Source: Catellatospora vulcania (GTDB lineage Bacteria > Actinomycetota > Actinomycetes > Mycobacteriales > Micromonosporaceae). Taken from it: a DNA stretch of 64,000 bases. Below are positions 54,785 to 61,589 of this stretch, piece by piece. Below the pieces are notes generated by a model that was not told the DNA's origin, searched no databases, and saw only the letters and a list, made by a program, of their open reading frames with translations. The position numbers and the translations under genes are program-made. Positions within the stretch are counted from its first letter, which is position 1. The number at the start of each line of letters is the position of its first letter. The stretch covers positions 142,208 through 206,207 of the forward strand of contig NZ_ML769305.1 of assembly GCF_009720385.1 (NCBI RefSeq), read 5' to 3'.

Positions 54785-54830
54785 GGAAGGGCACCTTCTT
54801 ATCGCTTTTCGATGTAGAAGGTGCCCTTCC
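54785..54830. repeat. Palindromic repeat A6, probable bidirectional terminator
   Basis: GGAAGGGCACCTTCT (54785-54799) pairs with AGAAGGTGCCCTTCC (54816-54830). The inner ATCG/CGAT stem has a CTTTT loop. It lies between converging stops at 54776 and 54846. Confidence 0.87.
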
Positions 54831-54845
54831 CAACACTCGACCGCG

Positions 54846-55943
54846 TCAGCGCTGGACGCGGGCGCCGGTGCCGGCCATCAAGGCCTCCACCTCGGCGCGG
54901 GTCGCCATCGAGGTGTCACCGGGGGTGGTCATCGCCAGTGCGCCGTGCGCCGCGCCGTACTCGACCGCGCGGCCCAGGTCGCCGGTGGTGAGCAGGCCGT
55001 AGATCAGCCCGCTGGCGAAGCTGTCGCCACCGCCGACGCGGTCCATGATCTCCAGCGCGGGGCGGTGCGTGGCGTGCGCGAAGCCGTCGCGGCTCCAGGC
55101 CACCGCGCCCCAGTCGTTGACCGTCGCGCTGCGCACGGTACGCAGCGTCGTGGCGACGACCTTGAAGTTGTCGTACTCCTGCACGACCTGGCCGATCATC
55201 TTCTCGAAGTTCTCGGCCTCCAACTCGGACAGGTCCTCGGCGGTGCCGGGCACCTCGAAGCCGAGGCTGGCGGTGAAGTCCTCCTCGTTGCCGATCATCA
55301 CGTCGACGTAGCGGGCCAACCGCCGGTTGACCTCCTGCGCCCGCGCCTTGCCGCCGATCGCCTTCCACAGGCTGGGGCGGTAGTTGAGGTCGTACGAGAT
55401 GACCGTGCCGTGCCGGCGGGCGGCCGCCATCGCCGCCTCGATCACGTCGGGCGTGGTGTCCGACAGGGCCGCGTAGATGCCTCCGGTGTGGAACCAGCGC
55501 ACGCCCAGCGTGCCGAACAGGTGCTCCCAGTCGACGTCCTCCGGGCGAAGCTGCCCGGCGGCGGTGTGGCCGCGGTCGGAGACGCCGACCGCGCCGCGTA
55601 CGCCGAAGCCGCGCTCGGTGAAGTTGAGCCCGTTGCGCACCGTGCGGCCGATGCCGTCGTACGGCAGCCACTTCACCAGCGAGGTGTCCACGCCACCGGT
55701 GAGGATCATGTCCTCCAGCAGGCGGCCCACCTCGTTGTCGGCGAACGCGCTGACCAGCGCGGTGCGCATGCCGAAGCACCGGCGCAGCCCGCGCGCGACG
55801 TTGTACTCCCCGCCGCCCTCCCAGGCGCGGAACGAGCGGGCTGTGCGCACCCGGCCCTCGCCCGGGTCCAGCCGCAGCATCACCTCGCCGAGCGAGACCA
55901 GGTCGTAGCGGCAGTCCTCGGCGGGACGGACCTCAACGGGCAT
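54846..55943 (-). CDS. Sugar kinase, PfkB family (2-keto-3-deoxygluconate kinase-like)
   Basis: 365-residue ribokinase-family kinase. N-terminal motif LVSLGEVMLRLDPGEGRV, glycine-pair GGGEYNVA-type substrate region (WEGGGEYNVARGL), and the PfkB signature with catalytic Asp in RVGGGDSFASGL near residue 305. It overlaps the KDPG aldolase gene by eleven bases, so the likely reaction is KDG to KDPG. Somewhat long for KdgK (about 310-350). ATG 55943. Confidence 0.92.
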   Translation of the reverse strand: MPVEVRPAEDCRYDLVSLGEVMLRLDPGEGRVRTARSFRAWEGGGEYNVARGLRRCFGMRTALVSAFADNEVGRLLEDMILTGGVDTSLVKWLPYDGIGRTVRNGLNFTERGFGVRGAVGVSDRGHTAAGQLRPEDVDWEHLFGTLGVRWFHTGGIYAALSDTTPDVIEAAMAAARRHGTVISYDLNYRPSLWKAIGGKARAQEVNRRLARYVDVMIGNEEDFTASLGFEVPGTAEDLSELEAENFEKMIGQVVQEYDNFKVVATTLRTVRSATVNDWGAVAWSRDGFAHATHRPALEIMDRVGGGDSFASGLIYGLLTTGDLGRAVEYGAAHGALAMTTPGDTSMATRAEVEALMAGTGARVQR

Positions 55944-56622
55944 CGGACTCTCCGTTCGGGTCGGTCCCCGCCGGGCGCGTGGCTGCGACGGCCGCGGCGG
56001 TGCGCCGGGTGATCTCGGCGTAGTCCCCGGCGGCCAGCAGGTCCGGGGCGACCATCCAGGTGCCGCCGACCGCGAGCACGGACGGCAGGGCCAGGTATGC
56101 GGCCAGGTTGGCGGTGGTGACCCCGCCGGTCGGCACGAAGCGCACCCCCGGGAACGGGGCCGACAGCGCCTTGACCATCGGGGCCCCGCCGAGCTGCTCG
56201 GCCGGGAAGAACTTCACCGTCTCCAGGCCCGCTTCCAGTGCCATCTGGATCTCGGTGGGGGTGGCCACGCCGGGGAAGACGGGCACGCCGAGTTCCTGGC
56301 AGCGGCGTACCACCGCGGCGCTGAAGCCGGGGCAGACCACGTAGCGGGCGCCGGCTTCGACGGCTCGCTCGGCCTGCTCCGGGCTCAGCACGGTGCCCGC
56401 GCCGACCACCAGGTCGGAGGAGGCCGCGAGCCGCTTGATCGCGTCGAGCGCGGCGGGTGTACGCAGGGTGACCTCTATGGAGTGGAGGCCGCCCGCGGTG
56501 AGGGCGGCGGCCAGCGGCTCGGCCGCGGACGCGTCGGGGAGGATGACGACCGGCAGCAGCCGGTCTCCGGCGAGCAGCCGGTCGATGTCGGATGAGCGTT
56601 CATGTTGATAAACGGCGGTCAC
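55933..56622 (-). CDS. eda: KDPG/KHG aldolase
   Basis: 229 residues. Splits 2-keto-3-deoxy-6-phosphogluconate to pyruvate and glyceraldehyde 3-phosphate. Schiff-base Lys137 in TVKFFPAEQ, Glu in IEVTLR near residue 50, and the phosphate-binding GGVTTANL near residue 162. GTG 56622 was chosen because TAGGGT lies seven bases upstream, the pattern of leaderless actinobacterial genes; an upstream start (56658) would overlap the iclR start. With the kinase it forms an Entner-Doudoroff-type unit that should feed on KDG from gluconate, galacturonate or similar. Confidence 0.94.
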   Translation of the reverse strand: MTAVYQHERSSDIDRLLAGDRLLPVVILPDASAAEPLAAALTAGGLHSIEVTLRTPAALDAIKRLAASSDLVVGAGTVLSPEQAERAVEAGARYVVCPGFSAAVVRRCQELGVPVFPGVATPTEIQMALEAGLETVKFFPAEQLGGAPMVKALSAPFPGVRFVPTGGVTTANLAAYLALPSVLAVGGTWMVAPDLLAAGDYAEITRRTAAAVAATRPAGTDPNGESDAR

Positions 56623-56632
56623 GTATGTGACC
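56617..56632. promoter_or_regulatory. Palindromic operator overlapping the eda start
   Basis: GGTCACGTATGTGACC is a perfect inverted repeat with a 4-base centre. It covers the GTG of the leaderless eda and lies between eda and the divergent iclR gene, so it is the most likely IclR binding site. Confidence 0.65.
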
Positions 56633-56657
56633 CTAATGGCGGACGAAGGGATTGGCA

Positions 56658-57428
56658 ATGAACCAGCAGGGGGCCGACCGCCCGCCGGTGAAGTCCGCCG
56701 ACCGCACCCTCGAACTGCTCGAGGCGCTCGCCGCCGGGGGCCCGCGCGGGCTCGTCGAGCTGTCCCGGGAGCTGGACATCCCCAAGAGCAGCCTGCACGG
56801 CCTGCTGCGGACGATGAGCAAGCGCGGCTGGGTCGAGAGCGACACGACCGGCACGCGCTTCGGCCTCGGCGTACGCGCGCTGCAGGTCGGGGCGGCCTAT
56901 CTGGACAATGACGACGAGATCGGGCTGCTCAACGCCACTCTGGACGCGCTGTCGGCCCGGTTCGGCGAGACCGTGCATCTGGGCCGGCTCGACGGGCCGA
57001 ACGTCGTTTACATATCGAAACGCGAGTCCGCACATCCGCTGCGACTGTTCAGCGCGATCGGCCGCCGCCTGCCCGCCCACGCCACCGCGCTGGGCAAGGC
57101 GCTGCTGGCCGCGCGCGACGACGCCGAGGTCGACCGGCTGCTCGACTGGCCCCTGGCCGCGCTCACCCCGTACACCCTGACCACGCCGGACGCCCTGCAC
57201 GCCGAACTGGCCCGGATCCGCGAGGCCGGGCACGCCGAGGACCGCGAGGAGAACACCGAGGGCATCATGTGCCTGGCGGTGGCTGTGCCGCTGCGCTCCC
57301 CCGCCGTCGACGCGATCAGCGTCTCCATCCCCCTGGCCCGCCTGCGCGACAACACGGTGGCCGAGATCGCCGCCGACCTGCACCGCCACGCCACCCAACT
57401 CCGCGCCGCCGCCCACCTCCTGCCCTAG
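56658..57428 (+). CDS. IclR family transcriptional regulator
   Basis: 256 residues. The N-terminal winged helix-turn-helix (SADRTLELLEALAAGG; IPKSSLHGLLRTMSKRGWV) covers 13-65, and an IclR effector domain follows with GRRLPAHATALGKALLA near residue 135 and EENTEGIMCLAVAVP near residue 195. Divergent from eda-KDG kinase, with a perfect palindrome between, so it probably represses that operon until KDG or a related acid is present. ATG 56658 with AAGGGA upstream. Confidence 0.94.
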   Translation: MNQQGADRPPVKSADRTLELLEALAAGGPRGLVELSRELDIPKSSLHGLLRTMSKRGWVESDTTGTRFGLGVRALQVGAAYLDNDDEIGLLNATLDALSARFGETVHLGRLDGPNVVYISKRESAHPLRLFSAIGRRLPAHATALGKALLAARDDAEVDRLLDWPLAALTPYTLTTPDALHAELARIREAGHAEDREENTEGIMCLAVAVPLRSPAVDAISVSIPLARLRDNTVAEIAADLHRHATQLRAAAHLLP

Positions 57429-57444
57429 GCCGCGACCCACCCCA

Positions 57445-57522
57445 CGATTGACGGACCTGCCTGGCACCTGTGCGTATCTTGACCTCGTACACACACGCGC
57501 CAGGCAAGTCGAACGATCAAGG
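57445..57522. repeat. Palindromic repeat C2
   Basis: ACCTGCCTGGC near 57455 faces GCCAGGCAAGTCGAACGATC from 57499. The right half on the minus strand (CTTGATCGTTCGACTTGCCT) matches the left half of C1 at 22917; the left half shares GGCACCTGTGCGTATCTTGA with the minus strand of C1. It lies between converging stops at 57428 and 57546. Confidence 0.78.
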
Positions 57523-57545
57523 ATGTTGAGGACGGTCGAGGAGGG

Positions 57546-57944
57546 TCAGGCGCCGACGGCGGACTTGACCTTGGCGATGGCGGCGGTCTCGGTGTCCTTG
57601 ACGCCGCCGGAGGCGTTGGCGACCTGGTCGCAGGCGGCGGTGATCACGTTGCGGAACTCGGTCAGGTCCTGTGGTGACTTGGCCTGCAGGATGCCCGCGG
57701 ACTGCTGGAGTGCGGTGATGACGCCGGATTCCAATTCGGCCGGCGAGCCCTTCGGGATCTCGGGCAGGCCGCCGGACTTGAACACGCTCTGCAGCTCGGG
57801 CGACGCGCCGGCGAGCACCTTGGCGCCGGCGATGCTCTCCTTGAAGCTCGCGAAGAAGCCGGGGTCCGCATGGGACACGAGGAACACGGCGCCGAAGGCC
57901 GCGGTGCGCAGGGTCTGGCGCTCTTGATCGGTGTATTCCGTCAT
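57546..57944 (-). CDS. Uncharacterised conserved-looking protein
   Basis: 132 residues from ATG 57944. Helical, soluble, with PGFFASFKESIAGAKVLAG and the C-terminal ALQQSAGILQAKSPQDL, which have the regular look of a folded domain. One cysteine near the C-terminus. GC-rich codon use. No family recognised and no operon partner. Divergent from the DUF937-like gene at 58069. Confidence 0.78.
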   Translation of the reverse strand: MTEYTDQERQTLRTAAFGAVFLVSHADPGFFASFKESIAGAKVLAGASPELQSVFKSGGLPEIPKGSPAELESGVITALQQSAGILQAKSPQDLTEFRNVITAACDQVANASGGVKDTETAAIAKVKSAVGA

Positions 57945-58068
57945 GCGGCACATTCTGGACGAAGACGACCCATGCCTGAGGGCATTTCACCGCTTTTGCC
58001 TCAGCCGTTCGGCCGACCTTCTAGGGTCGAGGAAGAGTGTCCAGCACCGAGTACGGGGGTAACGGGAA

Positions 58069-58473
58069 ATGGCAGTCGACCTCAACCAGATCATGAAGCT
58101 GATGAGCGACCCGCAGATCCAGAGCCTGCTCAAGGGACTGTTCAGCCAGATGAGCGGTGGCGGCGGTGGCGGTGGCGGTCAGGCGAACCTCAGCGGTCTG
58201 GTGGATCAGCTGAGCAAGTCGGGCCTAGGCCCCCAGGTGCAGTCCTGGGTCGGCACGGGTAAGAACGAGGACGTCACCGGCGCACAGCTGCAGCAGGCGC
58301 TGGGCGGCGGCACGCTCGAGCACGTGGCCGAGGAGGCCGGCACCACGCCGCGCCAGGCCGCCGACGACCTCGCCAAGGTGCTGCCGGAGATCGTCAACCA
58401 GGCGACGCCGCAGGGCCAGATGCCTGACCCGCAGCAGCTCCAGCAGATGATGGGCAAGCTCTTCGGTCAGTGA
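58069..58473 (+). CDS. YidB/DUF937-like protein
   Basis: 134 residues. A glycine-rich run (SGGGGGGGG near residue 30) precedes the DUF937/YidB pattern: LSGLVDQLSKSGLGPQVQSWVGTGKN then QLQQALGGGTLEHVAEEAG with the usual LPEIVNQATPQGQ end. Family function is unknown. ATG 58069 with GGGAA upstream. It has its own strong terminator at 58507-58535. Confidence 0.88.
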   Translation: MAVDLNQIMKLMSDPQIQSLLKGLFSQMSGGGGGGGGQANLSGLVDQLSKSGLGPQVQSWVGTGKNEDVTGAQLQQALGGGTLEHVAEEAGTTPRQAADDLAKVLPEIVNQATPQGQMPDPQQLQQMMGKLFGQ

Positions 58474-58506
58474 CACCGAGCCGCGCTCCCGCGGCCTTCT
58501 CTACCC

Positions 58507-58535
58507 GCGCCCGCTCGGCCTCGCCGAGCGGGCGC
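58507..58535. terminator. Hairpin terminator after the DUF937-like gene
   Basis: GCGCCCGCTCGG (58507-58518), CCTCG loop, CCGAGCGGGCGC (58524-58535): a perfect 12-pair stem 34 bases after the stop. Confidence 0.85.
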
Positions 58536-58558
58536 ACTCCGTCCCCCGCCCGGCGGCA

Positions 58559-58600
58559 CCCGCCGCACCCGCCGCACCCGCCGCACCCGCCGCACCCGCC
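58559..58600. repeat. 9-base tandem repeat (CCGCACCCG)
   Basis: About five head-to-tail units of CCGCACCCG from 58559 run directly into palindrome B3. Low-complexity tract; no coding role. Confidence 0.75.
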
Positions 58601-58663
58601 GCAACTCTTAACCAGTCGCGGCCTCCCTGACCCGCTGACACCGCAACTCTTCAAGAGTTGCGG
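58599..58663. repeat. Palindromic repeat B3
   Basis: CCGCAACTCTT occurs at 58599-58609 and again at 58641-58651, the latter followed after one base by its complement AAGAGTTGCGG (58653-58663). Thus there are two left arms and one right arm, as if rearranged. It lies between converging stops at 58473 and 58698. Shares the core with B1 and B2. Confidence 0.78.
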
Positions 58664-58697
58664 CCCGGGGTGGGGTGGGCCCGGGGTGGGGTGGTGG

Positions 58698-59450
58698 TCA
58701 GGCGCCGGTGGCGGCGCGGGCGATCTGGAGCAGGCTCTCGTGGTGACGCTCGGCGTCGTATGCGGCCTTGCCGCCGCGCACGCCGAACAGCCGCTTGCGG
58801 TAGACGAGGTAGACCACCGCGCCGATGTTGATCAGCAGTGCGGTGACCCGGACCCAGGTGACCCGCTCGATCAGTTCGTACACCTCCAGCGGGATGAACG
58901 CCGCGGTGGCGACCGCGGCCAGATACTCGCCCCAGCGGCGCAGCAGCCACAGACCGGTGGCCTCGGCGAGCTGGAGCAGGCCGTAGCAGGCCAGCGCGGC
59001 GGTGATCCAGAGCAGCGTCTGCGGCCGGGTGGCCAGGGCGGTGCGCGCCAGGTGCACCAGCGGCGAGTCGGCGAGGTTCCAGTGCAGCCGGTCGGCCAGC
59101 GGCTGGAGCAGGGGCAGGTCCTGGTCGAACTCGGCCCGCACGGCGGGCTGCTCGCCGCGGAAGCGCCAGACGGCGTACGCCCCCAGCAGCAGCAGCGCGC
59201 CGCGGACCGCGCGCTCGACCGCCAGCGCTCGCAGCACCACGGCGTCGCGCAGTAGCTGGCCGCGCAGCGGCACGGGAGCCTCGTCGGCGGGGCCTGCGGC
59301 GCGCGGCGGGCCGGGCACGTAGTCCCCGCAGCGCAGGCAGCGCCAGGCCGCTCCTTCGACGGTGTCCACCCGCAGGTGTTCGCGCAGTTCGGGCTCGTCC
59401 GGGGCGTAGGTGAGGTGGCGCCGGGCGCAGGCCAGCAGGTTCCAGTCCAT
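58698..59450 (-). CDS. DUF2127-like membrane protein
   Basis: 250 residues from ATG 59450. A short N-terminal Cys-rich part (CARRH; CLRCGD near residue 38) that could bind zinc precedes four helices (about residues 75-230: VERAVRGALLLLGAYAVW; LLWITAALACYGLLQLAEA; WGEYLAAVATAAFIPLEVYEL; VRVTALLINIGAVVYLVY). The helix pattern resembles DUF2127 proteins. Function unknown. The zinc-ribbon-like N-terminus is an addition to the usual domain. Confidence 0.82.
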   Translation of the reverse strand: MDWNLLACARRHLTYAPDEPELREHLRVDTVEGAAWRCLRCGDYVPGPPRAAGPADEAPVPLRGQLLRDAVVLRALAVERAVRGALLLLGAYAVWRFRGEQPAVRAEFDQDLPLLQPLADRLHWNLADSPLVHLARTALATRPQTLLWITAALACYGLLQLAEATGLWLLRRWGEYLAAVATAAFIPLEVYELIERVTWVRVTALLINIGAVVYLVYRKRLFGVRGGKAAYDAERHHESLLQIARAATGA

Positions 59451-59685
59451 AGCGCTCCTGCCTGAGTCCGGCACTCGGGTTATCCGGTTTCGGCCCGTTT
59501 CAGGCCGATTGGTATGGCATCAAGCCCGCGTGAAATGTCCGTATTGCCATCAGCCGAAAGTACTACATCAACAATCTCCGAAAGCATGGACTAGGGCTGC
59601 GGAATGCGGCTCCTTAGCGCTCAGCAGTGGCCCCGACCACTGATCGCAGGTGGGCAGCGGTCGATCGCCTTCCTAGGATCGGCGA

Positions 59686-60591
59686 ATGCGTGGCAACGGA
59701 GCACACGAGCAGCGCGAAGTCGGCCGTCACCGAGCGGCCGCTCGCCAGAATCCCCTGTCCAGTCCCCTCAAGTCCCTCGCGGAGGCGATCAGCCGGCTCA
59801 AGTCGGCCGACTCGCGCAAGCTGATGGCAGTGACCGGCCTCGTCGGCGCCCTGGGCGCCGCCACGGTCGGCGGAGTGGCGGCCAGCGCCGGCGCACCCGA
59901 CAACCAGGTCACCCTGCAGAGCGCGAGCCGGGCCGAGGCGGCGCAGGCCGCGACGCGCTCGCTGGACCGCGCCGCGATCAGCGCGGTCCCGCCCGTCGCG
60001 GCGGCGGCCCCGAAGGCCGTGCCGCAGGCCCAGCCGAAGGCCGCAGCCCCCAAGGCAGCGCCCAAGGCCGCCCCGAAGGCCGCCCCGAAGGTGGCGCCCA
60101 AGGCCGCGAAGCCCAAGGCCGCCGCGAAGCCGAAGGCCGCCCCCCAGCCCGTCCTGCGCCCCGTCGCCGGGCTGGACATGACCCAGATGCGCAACGCCCA
60201 GGCGATCGTGCAGGCCGGCCAGAAGCTGGGGCTGCCCAAGCGCGCCTACGTGGCGGCCGTCGCCTGCGCGATGCAGGAGAGCCAGCTCTACAACCTGGCC
60301 AGCACCGTGTACGCGGAGTCGTACAACTACACCAACCAGGGTGAGGGCTCCGACCACGACTCGGTCGGCCTGTTCCAGCAGCGCCCGACCTCCGGTTGGG
60401 GCACCGTGCGCGACCTGATGCAGCCCAAGTACGCGGCGACGCAGTTCTACAAGGCCCTCGACAACGTCCAGGGCTGGCAGGACATGCCGCTGACGCTGGC
60501 CATCCAGGAGGTCCAGGTGTCGGCCTTCCCGTACCACTACGCCAAGCACGAGACCCGTGCCCAGCAGGTCGTGGACGCACTGACCCGATAA
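59686..60591 (+). CDS. Secreted or anchored lysozyme-like protein with Ala/Lys/Pro linker
   Basis: 301 residues. A basic N-terminus of about 45 residues and a hydrophobic segment (LMAVTGLVGALGAATVGGVAA, about 46-66) act as a signal anchor. Residues 105-155 are a PKAAPKAA repeat linker, likely wall-spanning. Residues 165-300 resemble the lysozyme-like fold: YVAAVACAMQESQLYNLAS places a catalytic-type Glu near residue 203, with DSVGLFQQRPTSGWGT following, as in many actinobacterial transglycosylase-like proteins. A wall hydrolase is likely; the exact bond is not provable. ATG 59686. Confidence 0.85.
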   Translation: MRGNGAHEQREVGRHRAAARQNPLSSPLKSLAEAISRLKSADSRKLMAVTGLVGALGAATVGGVAASAGAPDNQVTLQSASRAEAAQAATRSLDRAAISAVPPVAAAAPKAVPQAQPKAAAPKAAPKAAPKAAPKVAPKAAKPKAAAKPKAAPQPVLRPVAGLDMTQMRNAQAIVQAGQKLGLPKRAYVAAVACAMQESQLYNLASTVYAESYNYTNQGEGSDHDSVGLFQQRPTSGWGTVRDLMQPKYAATQFYKALDNVQGWQDMPLTLAIQEVQVSAFPYHYAKHETRAQQVVDALTR

Positions 60592-60615
60592 ACCGCACGC
60601 CACCGCGTCGGTAAG

Positions 60616-61527
60616 TCACCGCCCCGGCTGTCCGAACCAATCGGTTCCGGACGGCCGGGGCTCTTCCATGCCCGGCGGCAGCGGGGCCAGGTGGAACCGC
60701 GTGATCAGGTTCGCCAGGATGGTGCGCAGCGCGGACAGGGTGCGGCCGCGGTCGCCGCCGCCGTCGTGCAGCAGCACGATCGCACCCGGGACGGCCTGCG
60801 AGGTCACGTCGGCCGCGATGCGGTGCGACGGCCCGAGCTGCCAGTCGTGCGGGTCGACCCGCCAGTGCAGCGCGGTCATGCCCAGCCGCCGCGCGGCGGC
60901 CACCACGAGCGGCGTCCAGTTCCCGCCGGGCTGGCGGTAGTAGGAGATGCGCGCCGACGGGGCCGCCCTGGTCAGCGCCTCGTTGGTGCGGCGCAGGTCT
61001 TCGAGCACGGTCTGCTCGTCGCGCATGCCGAGCCAGACGTCGTGGCTCCAGCTGTGGTTGCACAGCGTGTGCCCGTCCGCCACGACATCGCGTACGAGCT
61101 GGGGATGTTTCGCGGCCTTGGCGCCGATCATGCAGAAGGTGGCCTTGACGCCGTAGTCGCGCAGCAGCGCCAGCACCTGCGGCGTCCAGATCTCGTCCGG
61201 GCCGTCGTCGAAGGTCAGCGCGATCTCGGGGGTGCCGGTGGTCAGCCGGCTGCCGAACGGGCCGCCGTGCTCGACGGGCAGCGGCGGGCGGTCGGGCCCG
61301 GTGATCGGCTGGGGCCGGGGCGGCAGCGGCGGCAGCGCCAGCCGGGCTTTGGACCCGACCCGGTCACGGGATGTCTTCGGCTCGTCCGACCGGTCGCCCA
61401 GGCCGGTCCGGGAGCGGCTGCCGGCGAGGTGTCCGAGCAGGAATCCGCCGACGAGGATGACGACGACCAGCACCAGCGCGGTGACGATCGCGCGTCTTCG
61501 GTTCCCGGGTGCCGGTCCGGCCCGCAT
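60616..61527 (-). CDS. Polysaccharide deacetylase (NodB homology), membrane-anchored
   Basis: 303 residues. One N-terminal helix (about residues 13-33) anchors it. The NodB motifs are in order: motif 1 LTFDDGPDE near residue 105, motif 2 HSWSH near residue 158, motif 3 YYRQPGGNW near residue 195, then WRVDPHDW and VLLHDGG. It deacetylates cell-wall or extracellular N-acetyl glycans, metal-dependent. ATG 61527. Its 3' end carries a hairpin shared with the converging lysozyme-like gene. Confidence 0.93.
   Translation of the reverse strand: MRAGPAPGNRRRAIVTALVLVVVILVGGFLLGHLAGSRSRTGLGDRSDEPKTSRDRVGSKARLALPPLPPRPQPITGPDRPPLPVEHGGPFGSRLTTGTPEIALTFDDGPDEIWTPQVLALLRDYGVKATFCMIGAKAAKHPQLVRDVVADGHTLCNHSWSHDVWLGMRDEQTVLEDLRRTNEALTRAAPSARISYYRQPGGNWTPLVVAAARRLGMTALHWRVDPHDWQLGPSHRIAADVTSQAVPGAIVLLHDGGGDRGRTLSALRTILANLITRFHLAPLPPGMEEPRPSGTDWFGQPGR
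60622..60660. terminator. Hairpin at the 3' end of the deacetylase gene
   Basis: CCCCGGCTGTCCGAACC (60622-60638) pairs with GGTTCCGGACGGCCGGGG (60643-60660) with one bulge, AATC loop. It lies inside the last codons of the deacetylase and 31 bases beyond the converging stop at 60591, so it can serve both genes. Confidence 0.72.
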
Positions 61528-61589
61528 GGTTCCTCCTGCGGCCTGTGTACCAGCACCATACCAAAATGCCCAATTAGGTCGTATGGTCT

